NCBI GenBank assembly: GCA_011772595.1
Contig: WVZH01000343.1
Location: forward strand, 42,619-69,199
Reading direction: 5' to 3'
Length of the DNA: 26,581 nucleotides
DNA from: Anaerolineales bacterium
GTDB lineage: Bacteria > Chloroflexota > Anaerolineae > Anaerolineales > E44-bin32
The position numbers and the translations under genes are program-made. Positions 8,497 through 15,431 of this stretch are shown one piece after another (within the stretch, counting starts at the first letter, position 1; each line of letters begins with the position of its first letter). Below the pieces are notes generated by a model. That model was not told the origin of the DNA and did not search any database. It was given only the letters and a program-made list of their open reading frames with translations.

Positions 8497-8524
8497 TAAC
8501 GGAGAAAGGGCTGGTTTTGTGACA
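8497..8524 (-). promoter_or_regulatory. Candidate ECF promoter of the 6854-8332 lipoprotein gene
   Basis: The minus strand reads TGTCACAAAACCAG from 8524 and GTTACAGAGT from 8500. The -35-like block matches those before the sigma gene and the other two lipoprotein genes. The predicted transcript start near 8490 gives a leader of roughly 160 nt. Confidence 0.7.
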
Positions 8525-8667
8525 ATATATATCAATTATGTGTGAATTTCAACTACAAAGTACACATTATTCATGATGGGGATGTGTATTCGACATGGGT
8601 ACAGGAAGCCTACAAACGCCTTGGACTGAGGGGGCGAATTCCAACCTGCATGTCATCCCGAGCTACA

Positions 8668-8699
8668 TCCTGCCTGCACCTGTGGCGCAGGCACAGGTG
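8668..8699. repeat. 32-base dispersed element, copy 1
   Basis: The 32 bases are identical to 26550-26581. They contain the inverted repeat CACCTGTG / CACAGGTG around a 7-nt centre. The element interrupts another repeat-like sequence (CATCCCGAGC ... GAGCGGAGCC), with GAGC on both sides, as if inserted. Confidence 0.8.
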
Positions 8700-8871
8700 A
8701 GCGGAGCCGAAGGCGAAGTCGAAGGAGCAACGAGGGATCTCGTTATTGGGCTGTCTTGAGTCTTTGGGAGGACGGAATTCCTCCGGCTGGAGTATATTCT
8801 GAGCCCTTCGACCTAGCTCAGGGTGAACGCCGGCGAAGGGCGTGAGGAATGTTGGCGGGCCGAGAGAATCA

Positions 8872-8900
8872 CTACCCGGAAGCTCCGAGCTTCCGGGTAG
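8872..8900 (-). terminator. Hairpin closing the ubiquitin-like operon
   Basis: Perfect 13-bp arms CTACCCGGAAGCT and AGCTTCCGGGTAG enclose a 3-nt loop, 12 bases beyond the stop codon of the last operon gene. There is no T-run. The same core (ACCCGGAAGCT) forms the hairpin after the alpha-2-macroglobulin gene at 26451-26475, so it is a recurrent gene-end element. Confidence 0.7.
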
Positions 8901-8912
8901 CTCACTTGAAGA

Positions 8913-10031
8913 TCAACTGTCCTTGAAGCGAATGCGCGGCTTGCGTTTGCGCTTCGACATAATCCCGCCAGGAAGCGCAGTCGACACGATCCGGCCGATC
9001 AACCCGGGCAGGAAGAGCAGCGCCACCAGAAGTCCCAACGCCGCCAGGAAGAAGCTCCCACTTGCTGGTTCACCTACCTCCGGCACCAACCCTCCAGGGT
9101 TGTAGGCCGCCCCTTGCGTCGCCGTCCCAACTTCCGCCAGGGAGACAATCAGATGCCGCGTCAGACCGTCGCGCAACGAGCCCGGGGAGGTGTAGGTGAG
9201 GACGTACTCGCTCTGCAACACGCGCGCATAGCGCTGGTACAGGCGCGTCAGCCCCTCGACGTCGTTGGCGTAGGCGAATTCACCACCCGCCTGTGAGGCC
9301 AGGGACGTCAGCGCCGGAACGTCTAGGCCGGCCAAGGTTTCGTTGCGATGCTCGGGATTTCCCAGGCCCACAGTCGAGATCGAGAGGCCGGAAGGTCCGA
9401 TACTGGCGATGACGTCCGCCAGACCGAACTTGCTCATGTTGTCCATGCCGTCGGTCAGGACGATGATCGCCTTGCGACCCTGGACGGCTGCTAGGATATC
9501 GACGGCCTCGACCAGTGCGTCGTACATGGCCGTGTCCTCGATTGCGACCAGGCCATCGATGGCAGCGTTCACGCGCGCCGCGTCCGCTGTGATCGGCTGC
9601 ACGTACGCGATGGCTGTGTTAAAGGTCAGCAAGCCCACCTGATCACCGGCGCGCATCTGGTCCATATACGCGTGCGCCGCCGTTTTCGCTGTGTTCAACT
9701 TGTCGGCGCTGTTCATGCTGCCACTCACATCGATGACGAGCATCGTGGTCAGGGCATCGACGACGCCCGCGTTGCCCTGTAGTTGATCTGGTTGAATGGT
9801 CACCCCGTCTTCTTGCAGCACCAGATGCTCGGGTTCGATCCCGACGGGTTCACCTTCAGCGTCAGTGACCGAGACGTACACGGTGACGGTGGGGAAGCGG
9901 GAGGTGTCGACCTGGGTGATGTGCACCTGCGGCTCTTCCTCAGTGTCTTGAGCCAGCACAGGAACGCTCCACTGCGTCAGCAGCAGTAGGGTCACGATCC
10001 CAAGGGTTAGGAGTTTTCGTCTTATACACAT
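8913..10031 (-). CDS. Membrane-anchored von Willebrand factor A (VWA) domain protein
   Basis: The protein has 372 residues from ATG 10031, chosen over an upstream frame because GGAGGTGA stands five bases ahead and a signal sequence follows at once (residues about 5-28, ending VLA-QD). An N-terminal beta domain (about 35-90) precedes a VWA domain (about 95-275) with a full metal-ion-dependent adhesion site: D101-x-S103-x-S105, T167 and D194 (TDGMD). One membrane helix (about 326-350) and a very basic tail (KRKRKPRIRF) end the protein, so the VWA domain should face outward. VWA domains bind protein partners through a divalent ion. As last gene of the ubiquitin-like operon, four bases after the FHA gene, it may receive or present a target at the envelope (inference). 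Confidence 0.9.
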   Translation of the reverse strand: MCIRRKLLTLGIVTLLLLTQWSVPVLAQDTEEEPQVHITQVDTSRFPTVTVYVSVTDAEGEPVGIEPEHLVLQEDGVTIQPDQLQGNAGVVDALTTMLVIDVSGSMNSADKLNTAKTAAHAYMDQMRAGDQVGLLTFNTAIAYVQPITADAARVNAAIDGLVAIEDTAMYDALVEAVDILAAVQGRKAIIVLTDGMDNMSKFGLADVIASIGPSGLSISTVGLGNPEHRNETLAGLDVPALTSLASQAGGEFAYANDVEGLTRLYQRYARVLQSEYVLTYTSPGSLRDGLTRHLIVSLAEVGTATQGAAYNPGGLVPEVGEPASGSFFLAALGLLVALLFLPGLIGRIVSTALPGGIMSKRKRKPRIRFKDS

Positions 10032-10035
10032 GGCT

Positions 10036-10899
10036 TCACCTCCGCTCGTGATACACCATCGACGTGTTGCCCATACGGATCGCGTGACCGTCTGCCAGTT
10101 GCGCTCGCTCGATCTTGCGGTTGTTGATAAAGGTACCACTCAAACTCATGTCTTTCAGCGTGAAGTGGGCTCCCGCGCCGGTCAGCATGGCGTGCTGTGG
10201 GTCGATATCTGGATCGGGTAAGGCGATCTCCGATTTGAGGGGGCTGCTGCCGATGATGGCCGTCGGCCCACCCTCGGGGAGGAATTTGTCCAGGATGAAC
10301 GAGGTGCCTTTGAGCTTTCCGCTGGTCACCTCCAGCCAGGCGCGTGACAACAGGACCACAATCAGAGCGATCAAGGCCCCGATGAAAGCGCCCAGTAAAA
10401 CCAGGCCGGTAGCCTTTCCGGAAGTCAGGTCCTCTCCCCAGAGTTTGACGGTCTCGAGCATGGCACCGCCCACCAAACCGCCCAGTGCGCCACCCAGCGC
10501 GCCTTTCCACATCTGGGTTCCACCGGTCACACCCTCGGCAAGCCCGAGCAGCATCCCGAAGAAACCCCACCCGATCGCTCGACCGATCGCTCCGGCGCCG
10601 ACGGCCTGGAAAACCGCCTCACCAAGCGGTAGTCCGATCCCTCCGGCGAGAAGCCCCACGAGACCTCCGAACATCCCGGCGCGCAGCGCACGCAACGGGC
10701 TCAACGTGATCAACCCCTCGGCCGCGCCGAGCGGTACGCCGAGGCACAGTCCCAACAGCGCGCCGACGACCATGTCGCTGAGATAGATGCTGCGACTGAA
10801 GGAAAGCCCCATTAGATTGCTCACCTGCCAGCCGACAAGACCACCGATCGCGCCCAGGACGGCGTAATAATAAGTGCGCATCCTTCTACTCATCGTCAT
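10036..10899 (-). CDS. Polytopic membrane protein with C-terminal FHA-like domain
   Basis: The protein has 287 residues. About five glycine-rich hydrophobic segments fill residues 12-185 (for example ALGGALGGLVGGAM). A cytoplasmic C-terminal domain (about 195-285) follows with the FHA pattern: TAIIGSS, EIALPDPDIDPQHAML, SGTFINNRKI and DGHAIRMGN. The phosphothreonine-contacting Arg after the first Gly is Ser here (G217-S218), and the Ser three before His236 is Asp233. Binding may therefore be phosphate-independent or purely structural. The start overlaps the JAMM gene by 14 bases, with GGAG shortly upstream; a second ATG at 10893 is possible. FHA domains recruit phosphorylated partners, and here it may place the conjugation machinery at the membrane (inference). 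Confidence 0.87.
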   Translation of the reverse strand: MTMSRRMRTYYYAVLGAIGGLVGWQVSNLMGLSFSRSIYLSDMVVGALLGLCLGVPLGAAEGLITLSPLRALRAGMFGGLVGLLAGGIGLPLGEAVFQAVGAGAIGRAIGWGFFGMLLGLAEGVTGGTQMWKGALGGALGGLVGGAMLETVKLWGEDLTSGKATGLVLLGAFIGALIALIVVLLSRAWLEVTSGKLKGTSFILDKFLPEGGPTAIIGSSPLKSEIALPDPDIDPQHAMLTGAGAHFTLKDMSLSGTFINNRKIERAQLADGHAIRMGNTSMVYHERR

Positions 10900-11551
10900 C
10901 TACTCCATCGTCGGCCGCATCATCCGCCAGGTGCATGTTGCCCCATTCCACCACGCTGTCACCTTCTTTGGCCAGGATTTCACAAAAGCCGAAGTAGCGT
11001 TGCGGATCGAGGTCGCCTTCCATCTGACGGATGAAAAAGCCACCCACCACCGTGTGCGGTTCGATGACCAACGCCACCTGCCATGGCTCAGGGAAGAAGT
11101 GATCGTGGAGCCAAAGGTCGTAATGCGACAGGAAAACGCCCATGCGCGGGTGGGTGTGGTACCAGCCGACAAGTTGTCTCTCCGGGAAGCGCTCCTCGAG
11201 TTCGTCGTTCATGGCCACCAAAGTGTCCTGAGTGAACGTCAGAAAAGCGCTTCCTTGCCGCGTGAAGCGGGCCGGGATCACCCCCTCAATCAGGACAAAT
11301 TGCTCCTCCGTGCGGGCGTCGACGTGCCAACTGCCCACCAATCCACCACCAACTTCGTTCTCGAGGTCGATCCTGCTATGCTCGGTGAGTTGTGTGAAAG
11401 CCGCCGATGTGACGAAAACCGAAACCAGGGGCTTGGCGCCGTCCTCGAAAGGAGGACGCCAGCAGCGCATCAGCCGTTTGGAGATCCGGGAACGGAAAGG
11501 CGTCGTATCGGTCGGCGGGAACAGGCGAACCTGGGACTCAGAATCAGACAT
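10886..11551 (-). CDS. JAMM/MPN-family metalloprotease, predicted deconjugase of the ubiquitin-like system
   Basis: The protein has 221 residues, and AAGGGGG precedes the ATG. The complete JAMM signature is present: Glu66 in ENEVGG, then GWYHTHP with H132 and H134, seven residues to S142 and D145 (LSHYD). This is the zinc site that cleaves isopeptide or peptide bonds after ubiquitin-like C-termini in Rpn11, AMSH and bacterial JAB proteins. An acidic tail ends the protein (DDAADDGVDDDE). No signal peptide is seen, so it acts in the cytoplasm. It lies directly after the free ubiquitin-like gene and overlaps the FHA gene, so it is firmly part of the operon. Likely substrates are conjugates of the 88-residue protein and perhaps the TAGG junction inside the E2 fusion. 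Confidence 0.93.
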   Translation of the reverse strand: MSDSESQVRLFPPTDTTPFRSRISKRLMRCWRPPFEDGAKPLVSVFVTSAAFTQLTEHSRIDLENEVGGGLVGSWHVDARTEEQFVLIEGVIPARFTRQGSAFLTFTQDTLVAMNDELEERFPERQLVGWYHTHPRMGVFLSHYDLWLHDHFFPEPWQVALVIEPHTVVGGFFIRQMEGDLDPQRYFGFCEILAKEGDSVVEWGNMHLADDAADDGVDDDE

Positions 11552-11605
11552 CGTACCCCCTTCGCACCCACTTCACGCGGTCTCTCGGAATCATGGAACC
11601 CATCC

Positions 11606-11872
11606 TCATCCAGCTGTGACGTCGGCCGTGAGCATCAAACGATCCTCTTCCGGGACGCCTGCGGAGGCCAGGGTTTCCTCCTCCTGCAACTCACGGCCCA
11701 ACGCTTTGCTGTCGAGACGATAGCCCATCGGCCGTCCATCCGGACCAACCGTGGGCAGCTCGAGCGAGGTCGTGAGTTCGGGGATCAACTCATTCACCGG
11801 GACATCGTCGGGCACTTCGGCCGTCCGTGTGCCGCCGGCAGGTAGTACGAGGGTTACAGAGATGTCAGACAT
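11606..11872 (-). CDS. Ubiquitin-like modifier (YukD-like), free form
   Basis: This 88-residue protein reads as a single beta-grasp domain: a beta hairpin start (VTLVLPAGGTRTAEVPDDVP), a helix (VNELIPELTTSLEL), and later strands ending PEEDRLMLTADVTAG. The chain stops right after Gly, so the C-terminus would be ready for adenylation without processing. It is about four-fifths identical, without gaps, to the first 88 residues of the neighbouring E2 fusion protein. AAGGAGAAAGTGAC precedes the ATG. By family knowledge, YukD-like proteins are ubiquitin-fold proteins, some found beside E1, E2 and JAMM genes. Here it is the most likely modifier attached to targets. An alternative is a non-conjugated scaffold, as in type VII secretion, but no type VII ATPase is present. 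Confidence 0.9.
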   Translation of the reverse strand: MSDISVTLVLPAGGTRTAEVPDDVPVNELIPELTTSLELPTVGPDGRPMGYRLDSKALGRELQEEETLASAGVPEEDRLMLTADVTAG

Positions 11873-11951
11873 GTCACTTTCTCCTTCGATAAGTTGTTTT
11901 TTTATTCAAACGCATGCGATCGCAATGCATACCCAACCCATGACAGACAGA

Positions 11952-12836
11952 TTATTTCAACTTCACTCTGGGTTTCTTGATCTTCGGTTTCTTCTTTCGC
12001 TTCGCTTTGCCGTCCGCCGGCGCTTTCTCGGCGCGTATCTTTACCCGCTCAGGTCGAAGCAGCTCCCTCGTATCGACAGGGAAAGCGTCGGGGTTTTTCG
12101 TGCGATAGGCGCGGCACCAGCGGGCTGCCTCCGGATCCCAAGGGAAGGGTGGCTTGGTAGGATCGTCGTGGAAGTTCTTGTACTGCAGCATTTCACCCAG
12201 CATGATGATAAGCCGATCGAGGGATCGTGCTGCCGTCCACCAGGCCGCGTCGATGCACACACTGCCATTGATGTGGTTGATGTTGGGATGCCAGATGGGA
12301 GTCAACCATTTGAGACCCGGCCAACGCTGCGGATACTGGCTGTGGAGATACACTTCCACCTGGTGATGCTCAGCGTAAATCGGCTTGCCGCGTTTGTCGA
12401 CGCCGACGATGCTTTTACAGCGGAAGGTCACGATGTACCTCTCCGGAGGGACGCCTTTGCGAACAGACTGCGCTTCGAAGCCGATCAACGATGTGCGACC
12501 CTCAAGCTCGCGCATGCGCTCGTAATCGGCGCGCAAGCGTCGCATTCGCGGACTCTGTTCGACTGAAACGCCACCGGCCGTGATATCCGCCGTGAGAATC
12601 AGGCGATCTTCTTCCGGGACTTGAGCCGAGGCCAGAGTCTCGTCTTCCTGTAGTTCGCGTCCCAGCGCCTTGCTATCCAGGCGGTAGCCCATCGGCCGCC
12701 CGTCGGGTCCCACGGTCGGCAATTCCAACAAAGCCACCAATTCGCCTAAGAGATCCCCCACACTGACGTCATCGGGCACTTCGGCCGTTCGTGCGCCGCC
12801 GCTCGGCAAGACGATGGTTACTGTGAGGTCGGGCAT
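11952..12836 (-). CDS. Ubiquitin-like domain fused to an E2 ubiquitin-conjugating-enzyme domain
   Basis: The protein has 294 residues, and AGGAGA precedes the ATG. Residues 1-89 are a YukD-like ubiquitin-like domain ending LTADITAGG, paralogous to the downstream free protein. Residues about 95-250 are a UBC fold: EVYLHSQYPQRWPGLKWLTP, then the HPN motif (H183-P184-N185) and the predicted active Cys194 in GSVCID, followed by the WxxAxSLDRLIIMLGEML helix, as in eukaryotic E2s. A Lys/Arg-rich tail (about 265-294) could bind nucleic acid or acidic membranes. The E2 would accept the activated modifier from the E1 and pass it on. The fused domain may serve as a cis donor, an allosteric element, or a precursor cut by the JAMM enzyme (inference). 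Confidence 0.93.
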   Translation of the reverse strand: MPDLTVTIVLPSGGARTAEVPDDVSVGDLLGELVALLELPTVGPDGRPMGYRLDSKALGRELQEDETLASAQVPEEDRLILTADITAGGVSVEQSPRMRRLRADYERMRELEGRTSLIGFEAQSVRKGVPPERYIVTFRCKSIVGVDKRGKPIYAEHHQVEVYLHSQYPQRWPGLKWLTPIWHPNINHINGSVCIDAAWWTAARSLDRLIIMLGEMLQYKNFHDDPTKPPFPWDPEAARWCRAYRTKNPDAFPVDTRELLRPERVKIRAEKAPADGKAKRKKKPKIKKPRVKLK

Positions 12837-12868
12837 CGAGTCTCCTTTCCTTCCCTACGCTACACCGG

Positions 12869-13726
12869 CTAGGAATTATGATGAGGTACCTGGCAGGTGC
12901 CCGTCACCGCCCAACAATCGGCGTGATGCGACGTGTGACAAGTCGAGCATTCCACGACGCCGCGGGAATCCCTGGGTTCAACAATCTCGAGACAGTACGG
13001 ACAACGGTGCTCCACATGTGCGGTCAATCGTATCCGCGCTTGTGAGCGCCGTTTTGTGCGCCCGATGCGCTTCTGCTTGTCCGCTTTCAAAGGTGCTTTA
13101 CGTACCCTGGCTCGTCCGCGCTGGGTGGTTCCTAGGCCGACGGACTGACGGCGGGTGGGAACACCGGTTGCTGAGGCGTGAGCCAATGCCGACGGAGCCA
13201 TCACATCGCCTCCGGGGCGCACTCGTGAGCGCAGTACCCGCTGTAGGTTGCTCCGCGAAAAGCGTCGGCTGCGCGGGTGTGAAGGGCTCAGCGCTGCGCT
13301 TGGGCGCTTGGCCCAGGCACGAACCGCCAGCCACGCCGCCACTGCGCCCGACGCAAAGCGGAGAAGGCCTTCCCAATCTGGCTCGGGCACCCTGCGGCCG
13401 ATGAGATCCATGCCCAGCAGCCCTTTGCTCAACCACCCGAGGAAGATCATCCCCGCGCTCAGGCCGAACAACGCCACCAACCAGCGGATCAAGGGACCGC
13501 GGTGCGGCAACGTAAAGCGCGAGACCAGGCCGACGACCAGGCCCAACCCCGCTGCGCTTGCAATCACAAGCACAGAAGGTTCGATCGTGCGGTTGAAAAT
13601 GTAAAGAATGGCAAACCCCAATCCGGCGGCGATAGCCGCGCTGCCGGTCACCGCAACACCTGTATACAACGGCGTACGTGCGTTCGGTGATGTAAGAGGC
13701 GCCATGGCCTCGACCTGCACGCTCAT
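12869..13726 (-). CDS. Membrane protein with C-terminal RING-like zinc domain, candidate E3
   Basis: The protein has 285 residues from ATG 13726, preferred because GAGGA lies nine bases upstream, seven bases after the E1 stop; ATG 13741 (overlapping the E1 end) and 13759 are also in frame. Three or four membrane helices fill residues about 21-138. A long basic linker (about 140-235) leads to a binuclear zinc domain: C242-x2-C245, C260-x2-C263, then H267/H268, C271 and C278. The spacing fits the prokaryotic RING/treble-clef group (CPYC, ECSTCHTSHHADCW). RING domains recruit charged E2 proteins and speed transfer, which places this protein as an E3 at the cytoplasmic membrane face. The E1 and E2 neighbours support that reading; ligase activity itself is inferred. 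Confidence 0.88.
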   Translation of the reverse strand: MSVQVEAMAPLTSPNARTPLYTGVAVTGSAAIAAGLGFAILYIFNRTIEPSVLVIASAAGLGLVVGLVSRFTLPHRGPLIRWLVALFGLSAGMIFLGWLSKGLLGMDLIGRRVPEPDWEGLLRFASGAVAAWLAVRAWAKRPSAALSPSHPRSRRFSRSNLQRVLRSRVRPGGDVMAPSALAHASATGVPTRRQSVGLGTTQRGRARVRKAPLKADKQKRIGRTKRRSQARIRLTAHVEHRCPYCLEIVEPRDSRGVVECSTCHTSHHADCWAVTGTCQVPHHNS

Positions 13727-13733
13727 GAGTTCC

Positions 13734-15386
13734 TCAGTCATGCAAATGTATGCGCCCACGCGCCGGGCTGTCCGCGGTCACGGGCTCCTTGCGAATAGAT
13801 AGCTCGGGGCCAAGCTTGATCACGGGTCGCTCGAAGTGCCGAAAGTGAAGTGCACCCGCCAGATCGCCGGTAAGCTCGTAGAATCGGTACTGCTGACCGT
13901 TGTGGGCGCGCAGGATGTGCAATGGTGGGACGCCCAGCGTGCTCAAAGTGCGATCGAGAAACGGCTCTTCGCCGACGATCACGTGCGTCATCTCGACGTG
14001 GCGCACAAGCCCGCAACTCGGGCAATGCGCAGCGTCGAAGCTGACCTCCGAGATAGGGCGCATCACCTCCTCGACCACTTCACATTTTTGACACTGAAGC
14101 GAGAGCACCAACTCCTGGTCGAGCTCGATCACAGCGTCCGGACCGAGATCGCCGCGTGCGATTTGCAGCAATTCGATCAAGGTCGTGTCCTCGGCGCGTT
14201 TCTCTAATTCTACGATCTCACCGTAGTTCCAATGGCTTTCACAATCCTCACGCCTCACGTAACTGGTGGTGTGCATCTGATTGGTCATGCCGTTGACATG
14301 CACCACCTTGCCAGGCTCGACGGACAATCCGTGAATCAATTTGAGCGCCTCTTGCGCCTGCATGCCGCCGACGACCGAGGCGATGGTCGGTGTGGTAGGA
14401 ACTTTTCCCAGCAAGATGTTGGCACGGGCCAGTAGCGGGCAGGAATAGCGCATGGAAATCTCTCGTCTTGCCTGCTCCGTCAGGGTGCATTCAAAACAGG
14501 CGCCTTCTCCGGGGACGAAGACGCGCACCAAGCCGAGCAACTCCTGAATAGCACCGTCCACCCAAGGCTTGTTCAGCCAGTAGCTAAAGCGATTGACCGC
14601 CAGACGCGCCTCGCGGTTGTCGAGGCAGCCAATGATGGCGTCCATACGCCGGAACACACCCAAACCGACCTGGGTGCGCACGTCACCGTTGAAGTACTGG
14701 ATATGCACGTCGGGATTTAGCTCGCGCAAACGCGCAGCGGCGATTTCCGCCTTCGGTCTACCGTTGTCCCTCTCACGAAACAGCACGGACCGGGAGAGAT
14801 TGGCAGCCTCGATGACGTCGAAGTCAAGGATAAAAAGTTGACCGACGCCCATCAAAGCCAGGTTTTTGGCCACCTCGTTGCCTAACGCACCTGCGCCGAC
14901 GATCATCATCTTCGCCGCCTGTACCTTCTCGCGCTCCCACCAGGAAATGAAGTCGAAAGTCCCCAGTCGATCCCGACGTAGATTGGGGATGCGCAAGGGT
15001 CTCTCCGTGCTGGCGCTCACGCGAATCGGCTTGGGTCGCTGCGGAGCCTCTTCAAGCTCAGTCGGCACCTGGGCCACCGGAGCCTCTCGGACACCTACGT
15101 CGCGCGTACGATGGGCAAGCGCCAACTCGGTCGCTTGGACATAATTGCTGCGATCAAGCGGGCGCACAAAAGAACCCACGCCCTTCTTAACTTCAACCAG
15201 CCGGTTCTCGGAGAGCGCCTTAAGCGCTTCGCGCAACGTGGCACGGCTTACGCGTAGTTGCTTCATCAATGCCCGTTCCGAGGGGAGCTTCTCGCCCGGC
15301 TTCAACTCGCCGTCGAGAATGGAGGCCGCCAATCGCCCGGCAACGACTTGCGCCAACGTTGGGTGTTTAACAGGGTGGATCTTCAT
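13734..15386 (-). CDS. GntR-type winged helix fused to an E1-like (ThiF/UBA) activating enzyme
   Basis: The protein has 550 residues, with AGGAGG seven bases before the ATG. Residues about 8-75 form a FadR/PdhR-like winged helix (GEKLPSERALMKQLRVSRAT, LREALKALSE, VKKGVGSFV). Residues about 145-380 are an E1 adenylation domain: nucleotide loop G164-x-G166-x2-G169, DFD (D188, D190), NLSRS (N196, R199), K212 and CLDN (D256). CFECTL (C297, C300) matches the zinc-binding CxxC of E1 proteins and C316 in RYSCPLL is the best candidate for the thioester cysteine. A C-terminal zinc ribbon has C432/C435 and C455/C458, followed by an uncharacterised domain to 550. It should activate the ubiquitin-like protein with ATP and load the E2. 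The wHTH implies DNA binding, most simply at the TGGTCAGACCA palindrome before its own gene. Confidence 0.93.
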   Translation of the reverse strand: MKIHPVKHPTLAQVVAGRLAASILDGELKPGEKLPSERALMKQLRVSRATLREALKALSENRLVEVKKGVGSFVRPLDRSNYVQATELALAHRTRDVGVREAPVAQVPTELEEAPQRPKPIRVSASTERPLRIPNLRRDRLGTFDFISWWEREKVQAAKMMIVGAGALGNEVAKNLALMGVGQLFILDFDVIEAANLSRSVLFRERDNGRPKAEIAAARLRELNPDVHIQYFNGDVRTQVGLGVFRRMDAIIGCLDNREARLAVNRFSYWLNKPWVDGAIQELLGLVRVFVPGEGACFECTLTEQARREISMRYSCPLLARANILLGKVPTTPTIASVVGGMQAQEALKLIHGLSVEPGKVVHVNGMTNQMHTTSYVRREDCESHWNYGEIVELEKRAEDTTLIELLQIARGDLGPDAVIELDQELVLSLQCQKCEVVEEVMRPISEVSFDAAHCPSCGLVRHVEMTHVIVGEEPFLDRTLSTLGVPPLHILRAHNGQQYRFYELTGDLAGALHFRHFERPVIKLGPELSIRKEPVTADSPARGRIHLHD

Positions 15387-15407
15387 CAGTCCGTCCTCCT
15401 GGTATGG

Positions 15408-15418
15408 TGGTCAGACCA
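15408..15418. promoter_or_regulatory. GntR/FadR-type operator palindrome TGGTCAGACCA
   Basis: A perfect 5-bp inverted repeat surrounds a central base, the form bound by FadR/PdhR-subfamily GntR regulators. It lies 22 bases before the E1 start codon and just downstream of the -10 box, where a bound protein would block transcription. The first gene of the operon carries a FadR-like wHTH, so autoregulation is the natural reading. Confidence 0.75.
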
Positions 15419-15431
15419 GATTACCGGACTT

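Larger units (their letters stand above)
8333..8912. other. Intergenic region with promoter and a mosaic of dispersed repeats
   Basis: No gene is supported in these 580 bases. From right to left they hold a long hairpin (8872-8900) and a repeat-rich part (about 8655-8850) with CCCTTCGAC/CTCAGGG and GAGCCGAAGGCGAAG elements typical of dispersed intergenic repeats. They also hold a 32-base element (8668-8699) that recurs at 26550-26581, and the ECF-type promoter of the leftward lipoprotein gene (8497-8524). Confidence 0.6.

Noticed and set aside
8655..8850. CRISPR array or phage attachment site
   Set aside because: The repeats are not regularly spaced, there are no cas genes, integrase or tRNA, and the pattern fits dispersed intergenic repeats.
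11606..12836. Type VII secretion locus suggested by YukD-like domains together with FHA
   Set aside because: No EssC/EccC ATPase or WXG100 protein in the window, whereas E1, E2 and JAMM are all present.
12930..12950. GTGTGACAAG, a partial match to the ECF motif
   Set aside because: It lies within the RING-encoding codons and lacks the AAA and -10 parts.
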